Positions 28,601 to 43,600 of a DNA stretch of 64,000 nucleotides are shown here, in pieces. Position numbers and translations under genes: made by a program. The notes under the pieces were generated by a model, which saw only the letters and a program-made list of their open reading frames with translations, was not told the origin of the DNA and ran no database searches. Origin of the DNA: Spisula solida (Eukaryota; Mollusca; Bivalvia; Venerida; Mactridae); the NCBI GenBank assembly GCA_947247005.1, contig OX365957.1, positions 12,744,817 to 12,808,816 on the forward strand, read 5' to 3'. Each line of letters opens with the position of its first letter. The stretch's first letter is position 1.

Positions 28601-31600
28601 CCTTGATGTCCTTATGGGTTGCATTGTATTTGCTTATCAAGCTGCAAAGATTGGTGAAGTGTTCAACATATTGCAGAGGTATGTTGTCGATGGTTACTTG
28701 TGCCTCGAGGTTAGTGTTGATGCACATAAGTTTGGTCTCAGGTGAGTTTATACATAGGCCTGTTTGTGCAGCAAATGTGTTGAGTCCGTTGGTTTTGTCT
28801 TGAATGTTTGTTCGATTTGAAGATAACGTGGCTAGCTGATCTGCAAAGTCGAGGTATTTCAGGTGTCATAGAGGGTACATTGTATTACTCATGGTTAATC
28901 AGCAGTTGTTTGTTTCATTATCCAGTCTACAGTGACAGGAAAGAAGATAGGCGAGATGATACAGCCCTGTCTGACACCAGATTTCGAAAACTCTCCGATA
29001 TAGTGTTGTTGAGTAGTTTGTTGCATTCGAAGTTGTCTAAAATTTTCTGATGATAGAGATGAATTTCTGGGGTACATCATAGGTTTTTCTATAATGTTTT
29101 ACGATGAATACTTTCACAAGGTTTTTAAAATCAATAAAGTTAATGAAGAGAGGGTGGGTCCATTCGATACATTGCTCGAGTGTAAAAATCTGGTTTATGC
29201 AGCCGCTACACTTCCTAACGCCGGCTTGCTCTTCTCTTTACTTGTAATCTATGGCTGTTCCTATTCTAAGTAAAAGGACCTTACAGAAAAAATTGCTAGG
29301 TATAGACAAGAGGGTTATTCCTCGCCAGTTATCACAGACTTGCAGGTTGCCTTTCTTCGATAGTTTGATAATCGTTTATTTCGTCCATCCTTCAGGGATC
29401 GTTTCATTTTCCCAAGTGACCTTGATTAGTTTATAAAGTACCTTCGTAGCTGTAATGGTGTAAGCTTTCAGTAATTCTGCTTGAATCTTATCAATTCCTG
29501 GAGCTTTGCCACTTTTTAGAGATTTAATGGATTTCAGAATTTCATCTTCTGTTGGAATACTTGAGTCAATATCTAATTGGGTTTCTGGTGGTAGGATATT
29601 TCTATGTTTTTCTGGATCAGGATGATTCAGAACTTCTTTGAAGTATTCTACCCATCTGTATGCCTTTTCTTATTCTGAGGTTAGAATGTTGCCTTGCTTG
29701 TCGTTAACATTATGAGGTGGTATGTTGGTATGAGAATGACAATGTTTTGCTAACGTTTAATGGTACGTAATCTTAAATGCGAAATTAGGTTATTGCAAAA
29801 TGATATAGCTATTGTTCAATATTATAAAATGAACTATTCATGGTTAGTTTAATATTTATAAAATGAGCATGCTTTGGGTAGTGCTATAAAATAGTATCTG
29901 TTTTTATTTGTTTGATGTTTACTTTATTTACTGGATGCACCAGAACATAACAATTGTTTTATCAAATTCTACAGACTGATGATGCTATTCCACAAATACG
30001 TACATACTGCTATACAACTAACGTATGGAGTGATGCTTAATATATGGAGTAATCGATACAGTTTTGTAATTATACAATCAATGAACATATTATATTTATA
30101 AATGCTTTTTTTAAAACGATGTATGTTTTTTTTCCTTTAGGACAGCAACAGACATTTTGTCTCTTTGGTGTCGTATGCATGGAGTAAGTACTATGATTTG
30201 TCATGTGCCATCGGGAGTTTATTAATTCACATATAACTTAGATCATTGTTTCTGTCGAAATATATTTCTTGTTGTATTAAGACATGTTATGAAAGAACAT
30301 AATCTATAAATTATGCTTGCTAATGAATTACATTTGAGACACTACAAAGTTTCATACTAGTATATTATGGAAAGGTAAACACACTGTTAGCCCCCAACCT
30401 CATGATTTTTTTCCTAATAAAGCAAACAGATCATCATTTGAGCTATAAACTGTTATGTCTTTACAGTTTCATGATTGATGACTTTAAATGGTCCAATCTG
30501 TATGTTGTGGACCTAACAATCAGAGTATGCCTGGAGTCAACCGGTCCGTGTCTAATTGAAACTCAAATATTCAAAAGTACAGAACTCTCGAAAATGCATT
30601 GCGACTGGCAAAATGCCGCTTTGATATCAGGTAAGCTCATATTGACAGTGTTAGTCTAATTTGTTATGTCCTCAAAAATACCTTAGGATTGAGATGCTAG
30701 TAGCTATGCATAAATCAAATATAGGCCTGATTAGTTGATATCAAAGCGTAAGAACGGCAAACCATTGTATAACAAGGATTTTGCATACCGTATAGCGGGT
30801 TATTTCTGCGGGTAGAAAATTTTGCGATTTGGGCCTAAAATGGGTAGGTTTTATTTCTGCGGTTTTTATTTCTGCGACCTACCAGAAAATCCGGAATTAA
30901 TTTCTGCGTGTTTCAGAAACCGGAAGAAATTTCTGCAAATGGTAAATAGCTACCGTATCTACTACGACATGATCAACAACATGATGACACTGCTTGTATG
31001 ATTTAGATTTAATTGTTAATTTTATACAGAATTCAGCTTCCAGGGTCCTTTCTCGTAAAATATCTCAATATACTCATACCGGGTATTGCTATATCGTTAG
31101 TACAATTATACACAAACTACAGTGTTGCAAATTGAACCAGTTGTCAAACTTACATCAACGTGTATTGAGGGTCAATACCGATATAACACATACCATTCTT
31201 TAATTGTGAAACAAACAAGCAAACAAAGACAGTCGATCACTATACGTGTGAAAAATACGACAGTAACAAAACACTAGAAAGATATAGATTAAAGGTATAT
31301 TACCAGTATATTGAAGCAAAATATGGAAGTTAAATTTTGCGCACAAAATTTTTACGGATGTTTAATTTTGCGGAATTTAATTTTACGGGACAGCCTCAAA
31401 CCGCAAAAAACGCAGAAATAAAAACCCGCAGAAATTACCCGCTATACGGTATTTGTTTTAGATATTTTCATGATTTAAGGGCGCATGTATATATTAGACC
31501 AGTTTTATTTTTCGAGAGTATGTTGTTCTTCTTAACTTGTTTACCAGCATGTTCTTAACATTTTTACCTGCATGACGTCATAAAAGCGACGTGTTATCAC

Positions 31601-34600
31601 TTCCATCGGTATACAAAACGTTAAACAACCTTGCATTTGTTCTTTGTCTATAAACGCTAACTCGTCGGTCATGTTAGAATAAAGCGTAAATGGTTTGTCG
31701 ATATTCTTACAATATACATAGCTGTGTTTGCGTAATAGCTTCATTTTCATTGTCAGATTTCACTCTGGATAGCTGGTTAGCCAACAATGGTATCCCATAT
31801 ACACCACAACTACCCTCATACTTGGTGGCAATCCTTCTAAATGACATAGGTGCCTCACTATACATGACTTCACCAGGGTGTGATATGCAGTCGTATCCAT
31901 ATAATAGTACAGATGGTTTTTGCACATCAGGTAACACTTAAGTATTTATATAGTAAAACACAGTAACAGTACAACCTATGTAGAGTAACAGCCGTTGGGA
32001 GTTGTAATTGTAGTCCGTTTGTACATGGTTTGTTGCTCTACTAATGTTAAACTTATAGTAAATATCAGCTTTTGGAAATTCTGAATGCGCTTTTATAGAC
32101 AGGCTTTTGCTCTACAGAGGGCCGCTCCTCTGGAGAGGTTGTGCTTGGGTATATCCAAAAATAATGTCACTATTCCCATGATGAATTTGTTTATGGACGT
32201 AGGTTCATGAAAACGATATCAAAATGTGCAGTAATTCCATTTTGATTAACGCGAAACTTGCCGCATTATTTGATTATCAGAATTTAATTATATCAACATT
32301 CAAAATATACCAATAACGCCATGTCGCTGCAAATGAAAATGACGGTGCGTTTTTCATAATCATTTCAATGTTCCTTCATACCTTATGATACAACATGAAT
32401 CGCCAAATCAGACGACAATTCTCTGACGTGTACTTTTTCAATTGGCTGTTGTCTGTTGCTGAAATTGTAGTAGCGTCACTCAATTATGAAACTCACGATA
32501 AACGATTAACGTACTGATAAATACATTTGTACACAAAAACATTGCAGATTATGACAAAAAGACGCTGCATGTAGTAATGTATTGTTCTACAAGTTATGAA
32601 AGTCAACTTAAAACCATAATGATACACACGGCTACAACATAAGTTTGTGTTTTGATTATTGATAAGAGGTGCATGAGGGACAACTTGTTTTGGTAAACAT
32701 ATATTTTATGACAATTTTATACACACAAAAGTTACATTGGACAATATGGTGAATTTTAAGTCAGAGAAAGTCCGCGTACATGTATCTATTCATTCCTGAG
32801 ACATAATTTACTCATGCACACTATTCTTTGTTATCAGATTGTCCACTTTATGTCCAACAACTTCCTATGGATTCAAGCGTTTCTTGCCATATATCGGAAA
32901 CATGCACTGGAATCAGTGCATGTGTCGACATACCATTGCTTGGAAGAACTGTTGAATTTTATCTGCAAATATTTGATTGCAAGCGTCAGCTAAATATTGG
33001 AATAGAAATGTTTAGATTTGAACTACGATTTGACAAGTTTGACTGGGGTAAGAATTGTATTTCTTGTAGCAATATTTATGCACTTCTACATTAGTATGAT
33101 TAATCGGGTTAAAACTTTGTAATTTCAATATTGTTTGACATAAATAAAATAACTATGAATGATAATACAGGTATATGTATGCTTCTTTGTAACATTGTTT
33201 CATTCTCATATAACATTTAGAAACAATTGGTAGATTGTATTCTATTTGATGAATACTTTCAAAATAGTTGATATTTCGGTCTTACAAATGTACAACAGTC
33301 ATTAATTTGATAAAATGTATGTCATCGTATATAGGTGACGCGTTACGTTAAAATAGCTTTTTTGAATGTGAGTTAGTCATACATGTAGCTCTACTTTTTA
33401 CATAAATATTATTAATTAAAAATAATATTGGCTTATATTATTTGAGAAAAAGATCTTGTTAAGAATTTGATTGTTTTGAAGACGGCTTTGAGGTCACTGT
33501 CCAGAGCACCTTTAATGGATAAATGTACATCATGAGTCGTTCTTTTAATGCATGTATTATTAAGTAACGTGATAATAGTATGTGTGTTATAATAAATGCA
33601 TATGTAAATATTAGTATAAGTAAACTTGTCAGACTTTCAAGATCATCTGCCTGGAGTCCAGTTTAATGTAGAGATATACAATGTATTATTTTTATGCTTG
33701 TAATTTCAGATAAGCCTCAGCTGCTAGTACTAAGCGATGTATTCCGTCTTGAGTAAGTACATGTGAAAACAATGTAACCTTATGTTACGTTTAGTTGTAG
33801 TGATTTAGTTTATTTCGAAGTTAGAATTAAACGGCAGAATTAACTATTCCGAAGCAATGTTACATTACTGTATAACCTAAGTTCGATACATCCGCAAACG
33901 CCAAAGTTTATTTCATTTCTGCTAAAAAGAATACATTTCTTGACGGATGCATTCTGCATTGTAGTTGTGTATAATTGAACACATTATATGTGCAAAATTC
34001 TGCATACATGCACTATTGAAAGCACAATGTTATTTATAAAATATCTATTATACCAGGTTTCGTATAAGTGAATTGCCAGTAAAAGGAACATATCTTGTGG
34101 ATGCAACTGTCAAAATATGCTGGGATTCATCAACATGTGATAGTATTTATACATTACTGGACTCTGCAGAAATTGGAACCATACCATGTGTATGGGATGC
34201 TGGATTCGTAGATCCATGTATGTATTGTTCTGCTCAATGAATTACATTGTATATTTGTGTAACCCACATTGACTATTTTCTGCTGACAATGTAGATCATT
34301 TTTAATTTGTTTAAAACTAAAGGGTGTAAAGAAAGTTCGTTCCGGTTTTTGAAAAGCTCTGGTACACAAAACTAATAAATATATTTGCACCAAATTTTGT
34401 ATTTAGTATTCTAGTACAATGATATCATTGTGTATAACAGTTTTAGCTGATTTGACTGTCAATATGTTTTCAAACGCAATGAATACATTTGTTGATCTTG
34501 CTTCGAATATGACGTAAACGACGTCCTGACCGGGTACAGTTCGAAATGCTCTCTTGTTGTCCACTCACTGTATCGTTGTGTATCTTTTGAACTTGTAATG

Positions 34601-37600
34601 AACTACACTAATATTTAACCTCATATAAGAACAAAACATCATCAAAGTTATGAAGCTGTAAGAGTTTTCGTTTTGCAAATAAATGCATTTTATTTTCCCA
34701 TATACGTTTTTTTCAAAATGGTGCGTTTTTGTCAACTCAGACGTTTATTTATTTTTTGAGTTATTTAGTTACCCTTAACTTGAAAAATGAGGCATGTCTT
34801 CACCAATGCCTTATGATGTTCGTAGAAGTTGTTACTGTAGTTTTCCGCCGTTATTTTTTACACTGTCGGTCATTTCGTTACCCTACTCTCAATTTTCGCT
34901 TGACGTTTACGTCACGTCATGTTCGACGAAATCGATACCAAGTACTTGCAAATTCATGGTTGCGCTCCTATTTTATGTATACCGCTCCTTTAGCCATCAA
35001 TTACTTTAAGCATAACGTATTGTTTAACAATAAGAATGTATAAAATGCCTAAATCTGGCTATGTTTCTGGTTTTGTCAGTAATTTCTGTTTGTCGACTCA
35101 TCTTTAAAATGGCCGTCGACGTAACGTTAATGTAAGCTTACTTCCGCGTTCTATAAATCCATGGCAACGGTGTCCACCAGAACGGAATCCAAGCAAAAAT
35201 AATCCACATATCCTAAATTTGGTACTTTACATTCATAGCAAATTTCGTAATATTTCGCTTGGTAAAAATAAAAATACGCCATATTTTCTGACCGGAACGA
35301 ACTTTCTTTACACCCTTTACATCATCTCACCTGTATACAAAAATAATTACTGATAGTACGTGTTAATTTGTTAGCATTAACTGCAGTATTTATTCACACT
35401 TTCCATATTATCAGAAAGTTCCGTACAGGTCCCAGCATTAGAGATGTGATGTGTAGTGTTGCTTTTAATGTAATTTGTAATGTTTCAGCCTTCTCACTAA
35501 TTGACTGGTTTTCTAACCACAATCTGACGTATTCAACACTCACCACACAAAGTCAGAAAATATTGTTCCAGGACCTAGGGATAAGTGCTTATCTCAATGA
35601 TCGCACTTGTTCCTTAAATTCGTACCCATATTTGGGGAAAGAATATGGATGGAATTCTGGTATGTATAGACATGCATGATTATGAAGGTACTTCAATAAA
35701 TATTGTTTTTCAAAGTACAAGATGAAACAAGATGATTAAAACGGAAACATATTGTAACTATAAACAACGAATTTTAGTAATCTCTATTTTAATTATAGTC
35801 GATTTCTCACTACATTTGTATTGTTTATGCTTATATTTCTCTACAATTCTTACATCAATATAATTATTGTACTATGCAGTACAACCTCAATAAGGAAGCC
35901 CTGTGTATAGCAGCTGCATCTCTATAAAAACATATTCAAAATTTCTCAAGGCTGATAATTACTGTAAATGTTACCTCCGAAGAGCAACCACCTCTAAACA
36001 GCAATATTTGCAGCCCCGAAGGATGTTGCTTTATGTCGGTTGTATATACCGTATATGTATATGGCATATTGACTGTAAACATTTGAAGTTTTAATCCTTG
36101 CAGAATGTGGATTCGACATAAGTCTACTACAACTTCCTAGTGAATTGAAATGTTATGTATCACCAGCATGCACTGCAGTCGAGTGTTGCCTCAATGTGGA
36201 CTTACTTGATACAGCCATCCGTGTATTTATGGACATTGATGCTTGCAATTTAGAATTTACGATCGGAATAGATAAATGGCAGCGCAATCAAGCATTACGG
36301 GAGTTTGCCTATGGTGTGGTGTTGTTTCAATTGTTTTGTTATATCGACAAATGATGTATAATGAGTTGCATGTAACCAAATAAGATAATATAATATATAT
36401 TGCATGAGTATTTGTTTGGCTGATTGATGTAAATATATGTTATCAATATGATCGCCAATAGATGACTGACAATAATTTTACTGTTGAAAACACACGGAAA
36501 AACAATCATTTGAGCAAGTAGTGTGCATACATGGTAGTAGGTGATGTGTATTCTTTTGTAAATGTCTAACAGCGTTAGTGTAGATATTTGCATCTGTAGC
36601 TGTTACTTTGAAAGCATTGTAAGATTGTAAGTAAATATAAAATACACGTTTTTGAAATAAAATCGTATAAGCAATTGTAATGCATGTTCATGTTCAATTT
36701 CAGACACAGATCAACACTTCTATATGAATGGTGTTTTCAGACTTGAGTAAGTGCATGAATTAAACATATGTGTTATGTATAGTAACTTTATATATATATG
36801 CGTTGCCCAGCAGTTAAGACATCTGTCATTGGTGTTGTACTAATACAATTGTAAGACGTCTGTTATGCAAGGTTCCGTTGATCTAACTGTACTTAAACAA
36901 TTCTTAGTAAGGATTGTATTAAGTTGTTCCAACACTGCTAGTTCTTAAATTATTCCAGTCACACGGAGACTACCCAGTCGCATTATCCGGACACCGGAAC
37001 AACCAACAAACTATTCTTCGGTACCCATGCATTTTATATACAAGTAATGTGTTTTATATTAGAAATCGTTCCATATGTGAGCGTGGTTAAAAGTCAATGT
37101 AATACATTGATATAATCATGTCCTTCGATATTTTACTTCTAACTTTTGTCCCTCCATTTATAAGTATTGCAAAGATATTGTGTGCTCCTTACCTTACATA
37201 CGATATCTGATATTTTATGGAGGATAAATCGTCCGCACATGTTGACAATTTACACTGTGTTCTAGCTATTCTATTGCGAATCTCCAAAATGGAAGACGAT
37301 TTGCCGTCAACCTCAATATCAGTGTCTGTCTAGAAAGTGGTAGTGACTGTACCTACAATATTCCTGTCATGGCCAAGACAATATTGCCAAAAACGATGTG
37401 CTCCTGGGACAATGGATTTCAGATACAAGGTTTGTTTACTAGGATAATGCTACGATATACAATTGCAAACTTTAGAAACCTGTTTAGAATTGTTAGTAGG
37501 CAGATACGGAAATGTAACATGAAATTTCAACTTATTTAACAGTCACCACTAATATAGAGCTGGTCTGCTCAAGTCTATTTTGAGACAGGTGTCAAAACTA

Positions 37601-40600
37601 ATATAGGGTACATATATTAATGTACTGTCGCTACATGCTGCAAGAAGTGCTGCTCTGATGTCGGGTTCAGTTGGTGATGTAGCTATTTAACTAGCTATCA
37701 CAACTAAATGTGTTTTGTTAATAAATATGATTAATGTACAGGAAGTTTATGTTAACGTGTACATGTCACTTACAGGGTTTTCCTTCGAGGATTGGAAGAG
37801 CGGATATGACCTTACTGATAGTTCAATTAGTGGCTTTTATACAGACCTTCTCTTGGAACAACTTGACATTACTCAGTATTTGAATGAAGAACAATGTGTA
37901 TTATCATCTGGCTGGACAAATGGTACGTCAGTTACGCTATTTTTATTCTTGTGTTTGTAGACAGTCGCCTTTTGATTTCTCAAACTATGATCATGTCAGC
38001 AGGATGTGCCTGTAAGCAGTTTGAGTATGCCAGTAGTATTTATGTTTCAGCAGTATGAGAATACCAGCAGTTTGCTGACTTTATGAATGAAGTGATGTTC
38101 CCTTATATATTTATATACATGTATATGATTGCATCGGTTAAGACAATGTATTCGCTCTATTGTTACGTTCATTATAACAACTATTTTCATTGCAATGTAT
38201 GTCTCTTATTTAAAAGACCACTCTTTCAGATTGTGGTCTTATTCTCGATGTACCAGACTTACCCGGCAGCATATCCTGCACTGTTGACAATTCCTGTCTT
38301 AACTTCCAATGTTGCATACATGTAACAGAAATTAACAGGAACTTCATGGTCTATCTACATATTGATGATTGTAACCAAACTATTACAGCGGGAATGGAAT
38401 CTTTGAATATCAGACAATTGGTTGCTTCATATGAATTTGGTAGGTTGTCATGTTACCAAGTTCAACATAAGTCAGATGGATCTTACCCAATACAACAATT
38501 ATATTCTGTCATTTTATACACATCACAACATGCTTGAATAATGAGAGCACCTGTGGTACACATGCGATTATTTATAAGTGCCGGTCCTGTTTAAGCCCCG
38601 GTTAAATGTACATTTCAAAGCCATACCATTGCGCTTTTGTACATGTATATCCCCTTAACTTACTCGGACTATTAGGGCAGTGAAAGAGTATAGGTTAGTA
38701 ATAATAATACAAATTAAGACTGTATCTATAGAGGCAATTGTGTAATATATATCTATGTATCCGCGCATAGCAACGTAATTCAGACTTAATATACGTACAA
38801 TCAAATAATATACATAATATAAAAAGTATATCAACATAATTTAAAAGAATAATGATGATAATTAGATGCATATATTGTGAGAAAACACAATTGTTAGATC
38901 AGATTTGTTTTAAAGAATATGAACTGCTACAAATGAACTGATTTACATTGTTATTGGAACAGTCTCAATTAACAGAGTCTTTTGATTACTTTAATATTTG
39001 AATTTCCGTGTTTCAGATAAACGTACTGACTTTGATTTGGAAGGACTGATCCGAATGAGGTAAATTTATATAATAAAAACTTATAATTGTAAACTGATTT
39101 AATAGATAAGTGTACATTGATACAATAGATAATTGTAAATTGATACAATAGATAAGTGTAAATTGATACAATAGATAATTGTAAATTGATGCAATAGATG
39201 ATTGTGAAATGATATAATAGATAATTATAAATTGATACAATAGATAATTGTAAATTGATACAATAGATAATTGTAATATGATATAATAATTCATTGTAAA
39301 TTGATATAATAATTATTGTAAATTGCCAATCCAAGTTAGCCTTTTTTTGCCAGTCAGCTTTCTTTTGAAATATGACAGGCATGTGTGTGCCTCCATCCGG
39401 ATTGGGTTGCCAGATTAGACGACAAGCGCGCTTACCAATGAGCTACGGATATATAATGTGATAGATAATTGTTAATTGAAATAATAGATAATTGTAAATT
39501 GATATTATAGTTAAATGTAAACTGAAATAAAAGATAATTGGTTTATGTTATTGCAATATGCAATTTACACGGTGTATAACCATATCGGTACCCTCTCAGT
39601 GCAAAATGATATATCGGTACCCTCTCGGTGCTGGCACGGGTCTCTCTCGGTGCAGAACAATGACACGGAAGGACTGATATGGTTGCACACCGTGATGTAC
39701 ATATGATTGAAATAATGTTTTAACACTATCTTGGCAACATTAACATGTTTAGTCACTTGGAACTTGTTTGCTCAAGACACAGGTCTGAATACTAATTTAA
39801 AGGTTGCACCAATTGTTTTTAATATTTAATTATGTAATTTTACTGTAGGACATGTACATGTATGTACTAAACATTGTAATCCATATTGTTACAGTTTTAT
39901 GATTTCTGAACTAACTACGAAGAGAAAATATGTGATCAGCCTAAGCACTGAAGTAGTTCTAGAGGACGGCCAAGCTGCCGTATTGTCTGCAGATATCTTA
40001 TCATCAACAATAATACCACGACTCCCGTGTGAAACTGACCAAGGTTTTATAAATCAAGGTAGGGAGCTACCTTAAATAGTATTTGAATAATATTGGCCAG
40101 TTGCTGCATTCCTACATCTATAGGCATTGGTAGGATCGAGTGGAACACTTCTTGCTTTTTTCGGGATAACTTGGGATATTGATAGGATCCTTAATCTTAA
40201 GAAGTAGTTTAGATTACCCATATATAACTTGGGCAGTGAATGTCATTCAGTCGTTACAACACACTGTTTTACTATCAACTGTACCCATTTTAGCGCTGAC
40301 CTGCTACATACACCACATTTAAGACTTCACTTTGCATATTGATGTACTTGATGCAACATTTATGATTTAGACTTCTCGTTTGCCGACTGGAAATCAACAC
40401 GTGGCATTATTGGATCAGTAGCAGATATATATGATGTTGCCATTCTTCTGGAAGATCTGAACATAGCAAGTTTCATGCTAAAAGAATCTTGCACTATTCA
40501 ACCTGAAATCTTCGGTAACGTTTTATTTCCTTTTCCAGTCATGTAAATTCCTAAGATTGATGAACAATAAATTAATGTAGTTTACATATTGTATTAAGTT

Positions 40601-43600
40601 TAGGTTCTTCAAATTGGTACCTGTGTCTTTGCAAATCAATGTTTTATAATGCATGCATACAAGGATAATAGGTAACAGTTTGTTGTCTTGACCCTTTTCA
40701 CTAATGCTTTTAACTTGTAGTGATGCATTTCTTTGTCTTGTATTTTCTAGTTTTGTTCTGATTATCATTACTAGTAACTGTAGTAACTAATGATTTGCTG
40801 ATACTTTCCAGATGTTTCTGCATGCCCGACTGCTGTGGATGTGCCATATTTGGACCAGCTGACATCATGTACATTGATAGAATCATGCACTGGCATTGAA
40901 TGTTGTACAGCTTCATCAGACGTTTTACTTTCCTGGCAATTCGAAGTATCGATAGATAAATGTCACAACATGTTGTATGTTAATATAGAAAATCTGAAAT
41001 TCAGATTGCCCTTGAGTGAATATGTGTGGGGTATGTTGTTATATATTAAATTCCTATATTGTTGTAAGAAAGTTAATGCCACATTATGTAGATGCCTGCT
41101 CAATTTGCACTTATCATGATTCCATTGCATTTAATTGTGGTAACAGGATCGGGTAGGTTCTTAGACTGACATAGATTAAATTCGCTTGTGAGGAATTATT
41201 TTCACCTTGTTTGACGAAACAATTATTTTCTTACATGACATGACATGCAACTCCCTGATGTTTCTTCTTCCTGAAGCTATTTTATAAGCTATTGTGTTTG
41301 AATTATATATTTTGAGAGGTCCAAAAGGACAAGAAGATGAACATATTTGGATCGGAAATTCGCAAAATTATATTGCGATAAGAGCAAATTTATATTGCGA
41401 TTTGAACCTTTATTCTTATTACCATCTGCAGAACAAAGACTCATCAGTTTCCAAACTTTGAATCACAATGACTCAACATTATGTGTGGTCATTAGATATT
41501 GTTAGTTTCTATTGCATGACCATTAATGTACTATCATTATATTGTTTATTACTGTTTGCGTCTGTAAATGAATACAACATAGTCAAATTCCACAAATTTG
41601 AATATTTGGTGCTCAACTGACAAAACACAAATAAAACATGCTACAGACCTTTGAGGCATGTATAAATACAATAATACAATTGTGTAGGCAAATTACATTA
41701 TTATATATGAGTATTACACCATTTCAGGAACAAAAAAGAATTTCTACCTGTATGGTGTGTTCAGACTTGAGTAAGTTACCTTGTCATTCATTATTTGTTG
41801 TACAAAATGTAATTGTATTTACACTAAATTAACAGTTGTCCTTTTTGCCTGATAATGAATTTAAACCTTTACCTTAAATTAGTATATCCTGTGCATGAGT
41901 GATATATTTGCATCGGTACGGAACTAGGCATATTTTGCAATATAACACCGTAGCATGCAGACATTCCAAAACCAGAAAGAAACGGCTGCAGCTCTTAGCC
42001 ACCCAGGTTAGAGTCGGACATAGAACGAACCACCCATATTCTCCAAAAGTCTATATACTCACCCATCATGAATAACACACAGCGGACTTTGAATTTCGTG
42101 TATGCATAACTATAAAGTAAATTATGAGTGATAACTGCACTGATGTGAAGTACGAAGAGACTTTGTACGACCCCCACAAGAGCAATACGAGATTGTTCTT
42201 TATCAACATTAACTTCATTATTGACACATTTATCGCCATGATATGGCTGCATCCCCTCACATAAACACACATTGCAATGTACACACTTTACCTGATTTAC
42301 AGTTCAACAAAAATAGTTAAAAGTAAATGTACCATAATTGACACATGTGTCGCCATGATTTAGCACTATCCCCACACATAAACAAAGGTTGCAATGTACA
42401 GTTATTCGTTGTTCTACACTAGTAACTTCCATTAACTTAAGCCGTTTAGGTTTGAATCAGCAATTGGATATTTTTACTAGGTATGCAGTGTTAATCTTGC
42501 AGAATGGACATCAACTCTCTGATAGACGGTGCATACTATGTTGTCAGTTTGAGTATAAGCTCATGTTTTGATCCAAGTGTTCCCTGTACATCAACTGTAA
42601 ACATTTTGGAAGATGCACTTTTGCCATCAATGCCATGCGATTGGACATCGCGAGTAGATCCAGGTAAAATATAGAATATCTAGTTATGTTCTGCTTAATT
42701 GATGAAGCATCATAAAATGTATATACAAAACATGTAAAGTAACGGTACTTTTCTTTTTTGTTAGATGATCGATTGTGACCAGACGTTATGTACTAAGTAT
42801 ACTTTCTTGTGAAAATATACCAGTAGACCACACATGTATTTAACGTTGTTACCATACTTCATTAAGACAACATATTTATATGATTTAACTCTGTTCATAT
42901 GTAAACTTAATATGAAACAACTAGAAAAATATTGTCTGAAAACATAGCAAGTACCCTTGCCAAATGTTGCATTGCTGAGACCAAAGATTCTAAAAATACA
43001 GAACCTGGCAGGCTTTTTAAGCTGATAAATAGCATGTCATAGGGACTACAAAGAACAAATATCATTGTTTATGGCATGTGTTTAACACTTAGAAAATACA
43101 CTCGTTAATCCAAAGGTACTAACACAAATGTGTCTAAATATTCAAGATGCAACCTATTTACGTGAAGGTTTTTCCTACAATGGTCGCCTGTCTTTATCAT
43201 GTATCTCACACAATCAGAACGTCGGAAAAATGTAGCACAATTAAATCATTATGACATTGGCATTACAATTATATGTGTAGTATTAATTCATTTATATTAT
43301 ATATGTACATGCATGTTATGTTAAGAACCAAATCACTGTACGGAATGTATTTTTGCATCGTTAGCGTTTAGTCTGACAAAATGGCTGGATGAATTTGGAC
43401 TTACTACAATGGACAACTTGCCAGGCACTGTTGCATTAATCCTTCTGTCGCACCATGAAGTGAGTTCATACTTGTTGGAAACTAAATGCAACCAGACGTT
43501 GCCTCCGTATTCAACAGCCGATCCCATTACAGGATGGACAACATCAGGTTAGTACATGTATAACAAATATGTGTCGGTAAAAAGTCTCCCGTATTTCAGT

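Noticed and set aside
28539..29050. Several plus-strand frames of 66-80 residues
   Set aside because: They lie antisense to the LINE reverse-transcriptase motifs and are shadows of it.
38969..39382. 137-residue minus-strand frame rich in Ile, Tyr and Leu
   Set aside because: Reading of the 23-bp AT-rich minisatellite and overlapping exon A2 of module 15; repeat artefact.
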